NCBI GenBank assembly: GCA_024234365.1
Contig: JACKOK010000002.1
Span: 62,001-126,000 of the forward strand
DNA: 64,000 nucleotides
Direction: 5' to 3'
From: Pseudomonadales bacterium
GTDB lineage: Bacteria > Pseudomonadota > Gammaproteobacteria > Pseudomonadales > Pseudohongiellaceae
The number at the start of each line of letters is the position of its first letter. Position 1 is the first letter of the stretch. Below the pieces are notes generated by a model. The model did no database searches. It worked only from the letters and a program-made list of their open reading frames with translations, and was not told the DNA's origin. This document shows positions 35,983 through 44,652 of this stretch, one piece after another. Made by a program: the position numbers and the translations under genes.

Positions 35983-38118
35983 GTGAACGCGACAAGACCA
36001 CTGGCACTTCTCAGCCTGGCGATCACGCTGGCATCCTGCAGCGCATTGCCGGCGCGCGACACCTCTGCCGGCAGCGGCACGGCAGGCAGCGCGGGCAATC
36101 GCGCACGCAGCGCGGCGGTGATGCCCTCTCAGGGGATAGCGGAAATGCCGCAGGAGCTGAGCCAGAACGACACACGACAGTCACTGATTGCCCAGATCAA
36201 CCGCGATGGCGCCCAGGCGAATAACGGGGCATACCGGGACCCGGCACCCGCTGCGCTGAACGCCACGGCAGACAATGTCGTGGAGCTCAATTACGAACAG
36301 GCCGATCTGCGCACCATTCTCGAAGAGCTGGCGGATGCACTGGACACCAGCATCATTATCGACCCGAGCATTGCAGACAAGGTCAGCATCCGCACCTCAC
36401 CCAACCGGCCCCTGAGCCAGGCAGATATCTGGCCGCTGATTCGTCTGCTGACCCGTCAGGCGGGCGTGACGCTGGAACGGGCCGGCAATCTTTACTATGC
36501 GCGCAAGCAACAAAGCAATCTGCCGGTGGAGATCACTACGCCGGAGCGTATGGATGGCAGCACGGCGAGTGTGGTGATGCAGATCACGCCCCTGAGCTAT
36601 GTTTCCATTGCCACGGCGCTGGAGCTGCTGGGCCCGCTGGTCCAGCCCGATGGCACCATGCTGCGTATCAGCAACAACACGCTGGCGATTTCCGCAAGTT
36701 CCTCACAGCTTGCCAGAATCAACTCGCTGCTGGAGGTGGTGGATTCCGATCCGTTCCAGAACCAGGGTCTGCGCCTGTACCCGCTTAATTTCGCCAGTGC
36801 GGCGGATGTTGCCCAGGAACTGACGGATGTGCTGCAGCTGATCGAGGGCGCGAACCCTGCCTACCAGGTCAAGGGCCTGGAGCGCATCAACGCCGTGCTG
36901 GTCACCGCCCCGGCCAATCGGGGCTTTGAGGAAATTTCCCGCTGGGTGCAATTGCTGGATGCCGACAGTCAGGAACAGGCGGAACAGCTGTTCCACTACC
37001 GGGTGAAAAACCTGACCGCGACAGAGCTGGCGACAACCCTGAGTAATGTCTTTGAGCTGAATGAAAACGATGAAGAGGGTACGCAGGCGCCAGTGGTGGG
37101 CACACGACCGGAAACGGTGAATATCGTGACCCCGGAGGGTGACACGCTCAGCCGTACGGTTCCGGTGCCGGCATTTGCCGCCTCTGCGGGGGCCGAACAG
37201 GCGGTGTCCGCCAATCTCAAGGTCAGTATCGTGGCGGACGAGGCCACCAACTCCCTGTTGATTCGCGCCAATCCGCGGGATTATCGCCAGTTGCTGTCTA
37301 CCATCAGCCAACTGGATTCCGTGCCACTGCAGGTGATGATCAATGCGGTAATCGCCCAGATCAGCCTGACGGACGAGACCCGCTTCGGGGTGGACTGGTC
37401 CCGTGTGGCGGATAATGCCGCCACCAATGCCATTTCCACGACGACCAGTACCGGCTTCCTACCCAACGGAGGGCTGGACGGGCTGCTCTTTACCAAGTCC
37501 TTCCTCGATGGCGCGGCCCGGGTGGAGGCGACCCTGGAGGCTATCGCCTCGAATAACGATGTGCGTCTGCTGGCACGCCCCTCCCTGACCGTCGTCAACA
37601 ATATGGAAGGAGAGATCCAGATCGGCTCCGAGGTACCTGTGCAATCGGGCAGCACCACCACGCAGTCTGGTGACAATATCATCAGCAGCATTCAGTACCG
37701 CCCCACCGGCATCGAGCTGTACATCACGCCGCGCATCAATAATGATGGCGTGGTGAACCTGACAATTCGCCAGGTGCTGTCCTCGATTCAGGAAAGCACC
37801 GGGGTGGCCAATAACCCCATCTTCGAGAATCAGGAGATCAGCACCACGGTGGTGGTGCGCGATGGTGAGAACGTGGTGCTGGGGGGCTTGATCCAGAATG
37901 CCGACACCAATACCAATTCCGGCGTCCCGGGCCTGAACCGGGTGCCGGTCCTGGGGAGCCTGTTCTCCTACCGTCAGGACACCACCGAGCGCAAGGAGCT
38001 GTTTATCGTCCTGCGCCCCGAGATCGTCAACCTGAACGATAGCGCAGGCACGCTCTATGAAGAGATTCTGAACCGCTTTGAACTCGCTGCCGAAATGATC
38101 GAAGATGCGGGTCTGTAA
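35983..38118 (+). CDS. gspD: Type II secretion secretin GspD, lipoprotein type
   Basis: Outer-membrane channel of the type II system. The 711-residue protein starts with GTG and has a lipoprotein signal with lipobox LASC (Cys 19). N0/N1-N3 domains follow (VELNYEQADLRTILEELADALD, LYPLNFASAADVAQEL, VSIVADEATNSLLIRANPRDYRQLL), then the secretin domain (VEATLEAIASNNDVRLLARPSL, GIELYITPRIN, VVVRDGENVVLGGLI, VPVLGSLFSYR). An acylated secretin resembles HxcQ, which reaches the outer membrane without a separate pilotin. No gspC precedes it. Confidence 0.93.
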   Translation: MNATRPLALLSLAITLASCSALPARDTSAGSGTAGSAGNRARSAAVMPSQGIAEMPQELSQNDTRQSLIAQINRDGAQANNGAYRDPAPAALNATADNVVELNYEQADLRTILEELADALDTSIIIDPSIADKVSIRTSPNRPLSQADIWPLIRLLTRQAGVTLERAGNLYYARKQQSNLPVEITTPERMDGSTASVVMQITPLSYVSIATALELLGPLVQPDGTMLRISNNTLAISASSSQLARINSLLEVVDSDPFQNQGLRLYPLNFASAADVAQELTDVLQLIEGANPAYQVKGLERINAVLVTAPANRGFEEISRWVQLLDADSQEQAEQLFHYRVKNLTATELATTLSNVFELNENDEEGTQAPVVGTRPETVNIVTPEGDTLSRTVPVPAFAASAGAEQAVSANLKVSIVADEATNSLLIRANPRDYRQLLSTISQLDSVPLQVMINAVIAQISLTDETRFGVDWSRVADNAATNAISTTTSTGFLPNGGLDGLLFTKSFLDGAARVEATLEAIASNNDVRLLARPSLTVVNNMEGEIQIGSEVPVQSGSTTTQSGDNIISSIQYRPTGIELYITPRINNDGVVNLTIRQVLSSIQESTGVANNPIFENQEISTTVVVRDGENVVLGGLIQNADTNTNSGVPGLNRVPVLGSLFSYRQDTTERKELFIVLRPEIVNLNDSAGTLYEEILNRFELAAEMIEDAGL

Positions 38119-38181
38119 ATTGAATACCGGGCAAGACGATTGCAGCGCCATCGCCTGCCCCCTGAAACTGAAGGAGTCAGC

Positions 38182-38598
38182 ATGAACCGTCCCCTGCATT
38201 TCCGCCCCTGCTCGCGCAACGGCGGTTTCACCATTATTGAACTGTTGATCGTGATGGCCATTCTTGGCATGTTGGCCGTGATGGTAGCCCCCAACCTGTT
38301 CAACAAGGCCGACAGTGCCCGTCAGGATGCTGCCCGTTCGCAGATTTCCTCCATCGGCTCGGCATTGGCGACCTATCGTCTTGATGTAGGACAATACCCC
38401 GACGATCTGGAAGGCCTGATGCGCAATGATACGGGGCGCTCCACCTGGGATGGCCCCTACCTGAGCAAGGAGGTGCCGCGTGACCCCTGGGGCAATGAAT
38501 ATCAGTACACCTCCAATGGCAGCAGTTACACGCTGACCTCATTCGGCGCCGATGGTCGTGCGGGCGGTGAGGACAATGACACGGACATCAGCAATTAG
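38182..38598 (+). CDS. gspG: Major pseudopilin GspG
   Basis: Main subunit of the pseudopilus that pushes substrates through the secretin. The 138-residue prepilin has the cleavage motif GG-FTIIELLIVMAILGMLAVMVAP with Glu at +5, a helical stem (KADSARQDAARSQISSIGSALATYRLD), then the GspG landmarks DGPYLSKEVPRDPWGNEYQY and FGADGRAGGEDNDTDISN (calcium site region). AAGGAG precedes ATG 38182. The open frame begins earlier, at 38140, without a ribosome-binding site. Confidence 0.95.
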   Translation: MNRPLHFRPCSRNGGFTIIELLIVMAILGMLAVMVAPNLFNKADSARQDAARSQISSIGSALATYRLDVGQYPDDLEGLMRNDTGRSTWDGPYLSKEVPRDPWGNEYQYTSNGSSYTLTSFGADGRAGGEDNDTDISN

Positions 38599-38605
38599 GG
38601 AATCT

Positions 38606-39109
38606 GTGAATAACAGCGTTATTCAGCGCTTCCCTTACAGAGGTTTCACGCTGCTGGAGTTGATGGTGGTGCTCGCCATCCTGGCGATGGGCACCCTGTT
38701 GCTCTACCCCAATATCGGCAGCGTGAGCGCCCGCAGCTTCACGGCTCAGGTGCGCGAGGCGAGCTCGCTGCTGAACTATGCGCGGCGAACGGCCGTGGTG
38801 ACCGGGCAGCCGACCACGGCGAGCTTTTATGTCGACCGCTCCGACGAAGAGAACGCTGAACAGTTCCGTGCCTCCACCTATTCCACATCCGATGAGCGCC
38901 ACGAACGCTGGCAGGCCAGAGGCATTGCGCTCGCGTATCGGGACAGCACGGATCAGCGCCAGGCTGTGGAAGAGTCTGTCGATGTCACCTTTTACCCCGA
39001 AGGCGGCAGTACCGGAGGCGCATTGATTCTGAGCCTCAATGCCCGCGAGGCAGTGATTTCCATTGACCCTTTCTCGGGCCGGGTGGCGACGGAGTACCGT
39101 GATGACTGA
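38606..39109 (+). CDS. gspH: Minor pseudopilin GspH
   Basis: A 167-residue prepilin-like protein with cleavage motif RGFTLLELMVVLAILAMGTLLLYPN and a beta-rich C-terminal head ending in AVISIDPFSGRVATEYR, the usual GspH finish. GspH helps build or initiate the pseudopilus tip. The start is GTG 38606 with AGGGA upstream, in frame with the longer open frame that overlaps gspG. The stop overlaps the gspI start by 8 bp. Confidence 0.88.
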   Translation: MNNSVIQRFPYRGFTLLELMVVLAILAMGTLLLYPNIGSVSARSFTAQVREASSLLNYARRTAVVTGQPTTASFYVDRSDEENAEQFRASTYSTSDERHERWQARGIALAYRDSTDQRQAVEESVDVTFYPEGGSTGGALILSLNAREAVISIDPFSGRVATEYRDD

Positions 39110-39503
39110 ACATCTCTCCCGGCGTGTCATGGCGCAACCTCAACAAGGCTTTACGCTGCTGGAGGTGATGGTTGCCCTGACCATTACGGCCATGGCGTTG
39201 GGTAGCCTCTTTGCGCTGGCCACCGGCAGCAAGCAATTGGCCTTTCGTTCCAGACAGAGCCTTACCACCGCCGTGGAGGCGCGGGCCGCCATCAATTTTG
39301 CTTTCCTGCAGAACGAATACGGCGAGGTCGAGGCGGCCCTGGATAATGAGCGTTTCACGATCCGGGGTGAGGAGTTTGTAGAAAAGGTAGAGCGCAAGAC
39401 GGAAGCCAATACCCTGACGCTCCAGTATTTCGAGGTCCTTGACGAGGACACCGATGAGCGCATCGAGGGAACGCGCTGGGTCAAACTCGAGCTGCCGGAG
39501 TAA
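39102..39503 (+). CDS. gspI: Minor pseudopilin GspI
   Basis: A 133-residue prepilin-like protein with QQGFTLLEVMVALTITAMALGSLFAL, a short stem and a small globular head (ERFTIRGEEFVEKVERKTEANTLTLQ), as in GspI, which nucleates the tip complex GspI-J-K. ATG 39102 lies within the end of gspH and has GGAG eight bases upstream. Confidence 0.88.
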   Translation: MTEHLSRRVMAQPQQGFTLLEVMVALTITAMALGSLFALATGSKQLAFRSRQSLTTAVEARAAINFAFLQNEYGEVEAALDNERFTIRGEEFVEKVERKTEANTLTLQYFEVLDEDTDERIEGTRWVKLELPE

Positions 39504-39510
39504 GCCTGTT

Positions 39511-40200
39511 ATGAGCAGCAGCAAACAAAGTGGTTTTACGCTCATCGAGGTCATTCTTTCCCTTGCGCTCACGGCCATGCTGCTCAGCCTGCTCAGCGCG
39601 GGCATGTACGGCGTGATGAATGACTGGGAGGACGACACCTCTTCCCTGGAGGAAAGCCTGGACGAGACCGTGGCCATGCTGCAACTGGAGCGGGCGCTGC
39701 AGGGGGCCTTTCCCCACAGTTTTCTGAACGAGGAAACCCTGGGGCGTTATGTGTATTTTGAGGGCGAGGACGATCGCCTGAGCTGGGTGTCCACCGTCTC
39801 TCCCCAGCGCAGCGGCGGCCTGACGGCCTGGCGGCTGGAGTCGGTGCCGGGCGAAGGCGTGAGTCTGCAACTGGCCGCGGCCATGAGTGACAACCCGGAT
39901 GCCCGTCTGGAAAGCGCCGAGCGCCGTCTGCTGCTGCCCCACTACACCGCCCGCTTTTCTTATCTCTATGAGGAGCTGGATTTCAGCAAGCGCTGGCGCG
40001 ATGACTGGCCCGGTATCGACATGGCAGCATTGCCGCTGGCGGTCCATGTGCGTCTGAGCCCGCTTGACCCCGCAGACGAGCACGAGCTGGACATCGTGGC
40101 ACCGATCTACGCGAATCAGCATCGCTCCATCCGCCCTGCCATCGGCTCCGGTAATGCCGCCCCGGTGTTCCGCAACAACCCGCAGTCAGGGGGGCGGTGA
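39511..40200 (+). CDS. gspJ: Minor pseudopilin GspJ
   Basis: A 229-residue prepilin-like protein with QSGFTLIEVILSLALTAMLLSLLSAGMY and an acidic stem, followed by a large beta-rich head of GspJ size. It is part of the tip complex with GspI and GspK. The start is ATG 39511, 7 bp after gspI; the end is one base before the gspK start. Confidence 0.9.
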   Translation: MSSSKQSGFTLIEVILSLALTAMLLSLLSAGMYGVMNDWEDDTSSLEESLDETVAMLQLERALQGAFPHSFLNEETLGRYVYFEGEDDRLSWVSTVSPQRSGGLTAWRLESVPGEGVSLQLAAAMSDNPDARLESAERRLLLPHYTARFSYLYEELDFSKRWRDDWPGIDMAALPLAVHVRLSPLDPADEHELDIVAPIYANQHRSIRPAIGSGNAAPVFRNNPQSGGR

Positions 40201-40201
40201 T

Positions 40202-41227
40202 ATGCGCCAGCAACGCGGTTCGGTCATCATCATTGTTCTGTGGACTACCATTCTGCTGACCATTTTAGTCACTGTGATGGCAGGCAAGGTGCAGCTCTCG
40301 GCGCGCACGGCATTTCACAACCGCGAGGCCGCCACGGATCTGGCCCGCATCGGCAGTGCCATGAACCGGGCGGAGATGGAGCTGATTCTCGAAACCATGC
40401 AGCGCCCCATCGACTATATTCCGGAAACCGACGAGGACGGCAACTTCCGTGAACCGCGCAATCGCTTCAACGGCCAGCCCCTCGATCTGCAATATCCGGC
40501 AGGCGAGGACATGGTGGTGCGCATTTACGACCACGCGGGCAAGATCAATCTCAACAATATGCGTGGGGGTGAGATGCGGCTGCTGATCGAGAAGCGCCTA
40601 GGGCCCGATGCCGACCGCCAGCAGGTGGATGATCTGGTCACGGCCTGGGGAGACTGGACGGATCTCAATGATCAGCCGGGCATCAACAACGGAGCAGAAA
40701 AGGATTATTACGCCTCACTCGACACGCCCTATGCCCCCCGCAACAACAGCGAGCTCGACAGCGTGGAGGAGCTGCGCCTCATCCGGGGTTTCGATGAGCT
40801 ATTCAAGGACGTGAATCTGGATGCCGCCTTTACCGTGTACGGCAATACCCAGACGGTCAATCTGAACCTGGCCACGCGGGAGGCCATGCAGTTGCTACCC
40901 GGTTTGAACGACGAACTGATCGAGGAAATTATCGCCTATCGCGAGCGCAAGGATTTTCGCAACAAACCCGATGTCGGCTCGATCCTCCCTGTGGAGAATT
41001 TCGTGGAACTGTCGCCCTGGATCGGCAGCAATACCTCCAGTTACTACTCGGTGTTTGTCTACCCCAAGGCGCAGCAGAAGGATGCCGGGCAAGAACAGGA
41101 CGACCCGGTGACGCAGGCCTATATGCAGGTCATGGAAATACGGGGTTTTCGTGAGCGCGCGCGGGTTTACCAGGTAGACCCTTACGGGCGCTTGCCGGAT
41201 ACCGCACCGGCACAGCCCGAGGAATAA
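40202..41227 (+). CDS. gspK: Minor pseudopilin GspK
   Basis: The large tip pseudopilin, 341 residues. The N-terminus QRGSVIIIVLWTTILLTILVTV lacks the +5 glutamate, as is normal for GspK, and is followed by a helical domain inserted in the head (LNDQPGINNGAEKDYY and FDELFKDVNLDAAFTVYG are family-typical). NLNLATREAMQLLPGLNDELIEEII follows. Last gene of the type II run; its stop is 7 bp from the convergent ABC transporter gene. No prepilin peptidase gene is nearby. Confidence 0.92.
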   Translation: MRQQRGSVIIIVLWTTILLTILVTVMAGKVQLSARTAFHNREAATDLARIGSAMNRAEMELILETMQRPIDYIPETDEDGNFREPRNRFNGQPLDLQYPAGEDMVVRIYDHAGKINLNNMRGGEMRLLIEKRLGPDADRQQVDDLVTAWGDWTDLNDQPGINNGAEKDYYASLDTPYAPRNNSELDSVEELRLIRGFDELFKDVNLDAAFTVYGNTQTVNLNLATREAMQLLPGLNDELIEEIIAYRERKDFRNKPDVGSILPVENFVELSPWIGSNTSSYYSVFVYPKAQQKDAGQEQDDPVTQAYMQVMEIRGFRERARVYQVDPYGRLPDTAPAQPEE

Positions 41228-41234
41228 TTGACTC

Positions 41235-42437
41235 TCAGATTTGCGGGCGCTCGATGTCCCAGTTGATGCGCATCACCACCGAACCAACTCCCTTGCCGGA
41301 TTTGACCTTGATGAGCTTGCTGAGCTTGGTTTCATACCACAGCAGGCCACTGGCATCGGCAACCCCACCGATGATGTAGAACTCCCCTACCCGCATGGGT
41401 ATTGCCTGAACACGAATACGGGCAGTGAGGATTTCACCCTTCCTGAAGGGCCCCTTGGGCACATCGGTAAGATCCGTGGTGAGATAGGCGGACATGATCT
41501 CGTCCAGGGTGCGCATGAAGGCGAAGCCGAAATTGCAGATAAGATTGTCCTGCAATATCTCGATCTTTGATTCCAGAATGATGTCGCTCAACGGCTCCAC
41601 TTCCTCGATTTCTTCACCGTCGAGGTTTTTCACGGTGGTGTAGAGAACCCGGCAGTCCTTCATCTTGCGATCTTCAACGATATTGATATCCGGCACTTCG
41701 TGCGGATCAACAGCCTTGCTGTTGCAGTAATCCTCGTAATGCCCCACGACCTTGTGGCTCTCGCCGATCTCGCGGATGCGGCCCTTTTCCAGCCAGATCA
41801 CCGTGTCGCACAGCTCCTGCACGTGATACATGGAGTGGCTGCAGAAGATCATGGTCTTGTTCTGCTTGCGAAACTCGTTCATGCGCTCGGTGCATTTCTT
41901 CTGAAACGCGATATCGCCAACGGAAAGCGCTTCGTCGATCACCAGCACATCGGGGTTCACCATGGTGGCAATGGAGAAGGCCAGGCGCACATACATGCCG
42001 GAGGAATAGGTTTTTACCGGGCGATCAATGAAATCCCCGAGCTCGGAGAACTCGATGATTTTCTGCTCCATCTCGGGAATATTGTCATCGGGAACCCCGA
42101 GCAGTGCCGCGTTCAGATAGATATTGCGGCGGCCGGTAAATTCGGGGTGAAAGCCGGCGCCCAGCTCCAGCAGGGCGGCCACCTGGCCTTTGATGGTGAC
42201 ATTGCCGTGGCTTGGCTGCAGCGTGCCCACCAGCAGTTTCATGAGCGTGGACTTGCCCGCGCCATTGTCACCAATGATGCCCAGGCTGCGCCCTTCCAGC
42301 ACGGAAAAGGAAATGTCCTGCAGCACATGAAAATTCTTGTGGCGCGGTTTGCGCAGCAGCAATTCCAGCAAACGATCCTGGGGTCGCTCGTAAATTCTGA
42401 AATCCTTGTGCAGGTTTTCAACGCGAATACTGTACAT
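41235..42437 (-). CDS. wzt: Polysaccharide ABC transporter ATP-binding protein (Wzt-like)
   Basis: ATPase of an exporter for O-antigen-like polysaccharide. The 400-residue protein has an ABC domain (about 1-240) with Walker A GDNGAGKSTLMKLL, signature YSSGMYVRLAFSIA, Walker B VLVIDEALSVGD, and the FHPEFTGRRNIYLNAALLG stretch typical of polysaccharide and teichoic-acid exporters. A C-terminal beta-sandwich-like domain (about 260-400) resembles the Wzt carbohydrate-binding domain, which selects capped chains. It is 14 bp downstream of the permease gene. Confidence 0.92.
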   Translation of the reverse strand: MYSIRVENLHKDFRIYERPQDRLLELLLRKPRHKNFHVLQDISFSVLEGRSLGIIGDNGAGKSTLMKLLVGTLQPSHGNVTIKGQVAALLELGAGFHPEFTGRRNIYLNAALLGVPDDNIPEMEQKIIEFSELGDFIDRPVKTYSSGMYVRLAFSIATMVNPDVLVIDEALSVGDIAFQKKCTERMNEFRKQNKTMIFCSHSMYHVQELCDTVIWLEKGRIREIGESHKVVGHYEDYCNSKAVDPHEVPDINIVEDRKMKDCRVLYTTVKNLDGEEIEEVEPLSDIILESKIEILQDNLICNFGFAFMRTLDEIMSAYLTTDLTDVPKGPFRKGEILTARIRVQAIPMRVGEFYIIGGVADASGLLWYETKLSKLIKVKSGKGVGSVVMRINWDIERPQI

Positions 42438-42451
42438 CTATTTCTCGCTCA

Positions 42452-43255
42452 TCACAGCACATCTCCGAAGGCATGGCGTATGCGCATGAACAGCCAGCCG
42501 CCCAAGCCATAACTGAGCAGGGACACCGGAAGAATAATCTGAAAACTGCTCCACGGGAAATGGCCCAGCAACACCAGCTCCCGATACATCTGCACGAAGC
42601 TGTGCATGGGGTTGAACAGCAGCAGGGGCTGATAAGCCTCGGGAATCAGGGAGACGGGATACACAATGGGCGTCAGGAAAAACCAGGCCGTCAGCATCAG
42701 CGAGACAATCTGCTGCAGATCACGCAGGAAAACGCAAAGGGCCGACAGCATGGCCACCAGCCCCATGGTGAAGAGAAACTGCAAAAAGAACACCAGCGGC
42801 AGTGCCAGCCAGGCCAGCGACAGATAGCCCTGAAGTGCCAGGTAAACCAGAAACAGGCACAGGGCGATGCCATGCACCATATAGGGCACCAGGGTGCCCA
42901 CCGCCGGAATGATCTGTACGGGGAACAAGACCTTGGTAATCAGCGGGGCCTTTTCCAGCAGCAGGGTGCTGGCCCGCCCCATGGCATCGCCAAAGGCGTA
43001 CCAGGGCAGGTAGCCCATCATCATGAAGACAACAAAAGGCGTGTTGCCGTATTCGGGTGGCATACCGGCACGGAATACTACGCTGAACACGAAGGCGTAG
43101 ATCAGGATGGTGACGATCGGCGTGATGAACAGCCACAGGATGCCGCCGAGAGAGCCGGCAAACTGGGCATTGAAATCCTGGCGCACAAAATTGTGAAACA
43201 GACGATAGTGGGTAATCGGGGCGAGCAGCCACTGATGAAGCAGAGAGAAGAACAT
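42452..43255 (-). CDS. wzm: Polysaccharide ABC transporter permease (Wzm-like)
   Basis: A 267-residue inner-membrane permease of the ABC-2 type with six helices. It carries the N-terminal VRQDFNAQFAGSLGGILWLFITP and the late WFFLTPIVYPVSLIPE and FNPMHSFVQMYRELVL blocks seen in Wzm and KpsM-type exporters of O-antigen or capsule. It is only 32 bp downstream of the TolC-type gene of the type I secretion cluster, on the same strand. Confidence 0.92.
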   Translation of the reverse strand: MFFSLLHQWLLAPITHYRLFHNFVRQDFNAQFAGSLGGILWLFITPIVTILIYAFVFSVVFRAGMPPEYGNTPFVVFMMMGYLPWYAFGDAMGRASTLLLEKAPLITKVLFPVQIIPAVGTLVPYMVHGIALCLFLVYLALQGYLSLAWLALPLVFFLQFLFTMGLVAMLSALCVFLRDLQQIVSLMLTAWFFLTPIVYPVSLIPEAYQPLLLFNPMHSFVQMYRELVLLGHFPWSSFQIILPVSLLSYGLGGWLFMRIRHAFGDVL

Positions 43256-43287
43256 GCCGGGTCCGGGTTCCTGTGGGTCAGTGGCAA

Positions 43288-44652
43288 TCAGGGTTGAGGC
43301 GCGCTCAACAGGGTGCCGATTTCGAGCAGGTCGTCCGCGCCGAGTATGCCCGCTTCCTGCTTCAGCAGCAGATTGTAGCGGATGTGGTCGTAACGGGCGC
43401 GCTGCAGATCACGTTCTGCCTGAAAACGATCCCGCAGGGCATTGAGCACGTCCACGCTGTTGACGGTTCCCAGTTCAAAACCGCGCTGCATGGCGGTATA
43501 GGAAAGTTCTGTAGAGTCTGCCAGGCGCTGGGCGGCCTGTACGCGCAGCTCGCTGGCCTTGACCTGCAGATAGGCGGTGCGGGTGCGCTCCACAATGTCC
43601 AGTTCGGTCTGGCGCAGTTCGTTCTCGGCAATCCTGTGCTGACTGCGGGCCTCGTTGACCGATGCCCGGTTGCTGCCACCGGCAAACAGCGGGATGGAAA
43701 CATCCACGCCGATAAAGGTGGTGTCGGTGCGATAGGGTTGCTGGGTGTTGTCATAGCCGATATCGGAGCGCTGCTGCTGCGCAATCAGGGAAACACGGGG
43801 CATATACGCACCCTGACGCTGATCGATCAGTTTGTCTGCGGCGGCCACGGCAAACTCGCGGGCACGGATCTGGTGATTGCCATTGCGCGCCCGCTCCAGC
43901 CAGGACTCGATGCTGCCCTGCAACGCGGGGATGCTTGCCTGCTCGCCAAGGCGGAACAGGTCGCCCACATTGACGCCGGTGGCGGCGCGAAGCGCCTCCC
44001 TGGCGATATCGAGCTCGCTTTCCAGGTTTAGCTGCTCTGCCTGCACCGCAGCCAGGCGTGCCTGGGCGCTGTAGAGATCGGTGATCTGAACCGATTGCAG
44101 ATTGTAGAGCGTTTCGATCTGGTTCAGTTGCGTGCTCACGGCGTCGAACTCGGAGTGAATCGACAGCACCGCGTCCTCCGATTGCAGCACGCTGAAGTAT
44201 TTGTCTGCGACATCGGTCATCACGAATGCCAGTTGCGCGTAATACTCGGCCTCCGCCTGGTCTTCCAGCAGATAGGCCTGGCCACGGGCGCTGAAGGCCT
44301 GCCAGTTGAACAACACCTGGCTCAGTTGCACGGAATAACGTTCCCCGTTGTAGCGATTGGTCACGCCAACGGCACTGGCCTGCTGCTTGTTGTCGGACAG
44401 GCTGGCATTGGCATTGATCTGGGGCAGCAACTGCCCGTTGCTCGCCTGCCTGCGTGAGCTGCCGATATTCCAGCGCTCGCGGGATATTCTCAGCTGCGGG
44501 CTGTAATCCAGCGCGGCGGTAAAAAAGTCTTCCAGCGTGTTGCCCTGGACGACGACGCGCGTGCTCGTGTCCGCGCCGAAGGCCGGCGCGATGCAGAGGC
44601 TGGCGAGGCTCAGGCAGAGTGCGGGTAACAGGCGTGGCTTCGACATAGGCAT
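43288..44652 (-). CDS. TolC-family outer-membrane channel of a type I secretion system
   Basis: A 454-residue protein with a signal peptide (ALCLSLASLCIAPAFGAD) and two TolC repeats of long helices and short beta hairpins (RISRERWNIGSSRRQASNGQLLPQINANASLS and REFAVAAADKLIDQRQGAYMPRVSLIAQQ). The family ending NLLLKQEAGILGADDLLEIGTLL is of the PrtF/TolC group. It forms the outer-membrane exit duct for the adaptor and ABC protein encoded just upstream; its start overlaps the adaptor stop by one base. Confidence 0.93.
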   Translation of the reverse strand: MPMSKPRLLPALCLSLASLCIAPAFGADTSTRVVVQGNTLEDFFTAALDYSPQLRISRERWNIGSSRRQASNGQLLPQINANASLSDNKQQASAVGVTNRYNGERYSVQLSQVLFNWQAFSARGQAYLLEDQAEAEYYAQLAFVMTDVADKYFSVLQSEDAVLSIHSEFDAVSTQLNQIETLYNLQSVQITDLYSAQARLAAVQAEQLNLESELDIAREALRAATGVNVGDLFRLGEQASIPALQGSIESWLERARNGNHQIRAREFAVAAADKLIDQRQGAYMPRVSLIAQQQRSDIGYDNTQQPYRTDTTFIGVDVSIPLFAGGSNRASVNEARSQHRIAENELRQTELDIVERTRTAYLQVKASELRVQAAQRLADSTELSYTAMQRGFELGTVNSVDVLNALRDRFQAERDLQRARYDHIRYNLLLKQEAGILGADDLLEIGTLLSAPQP

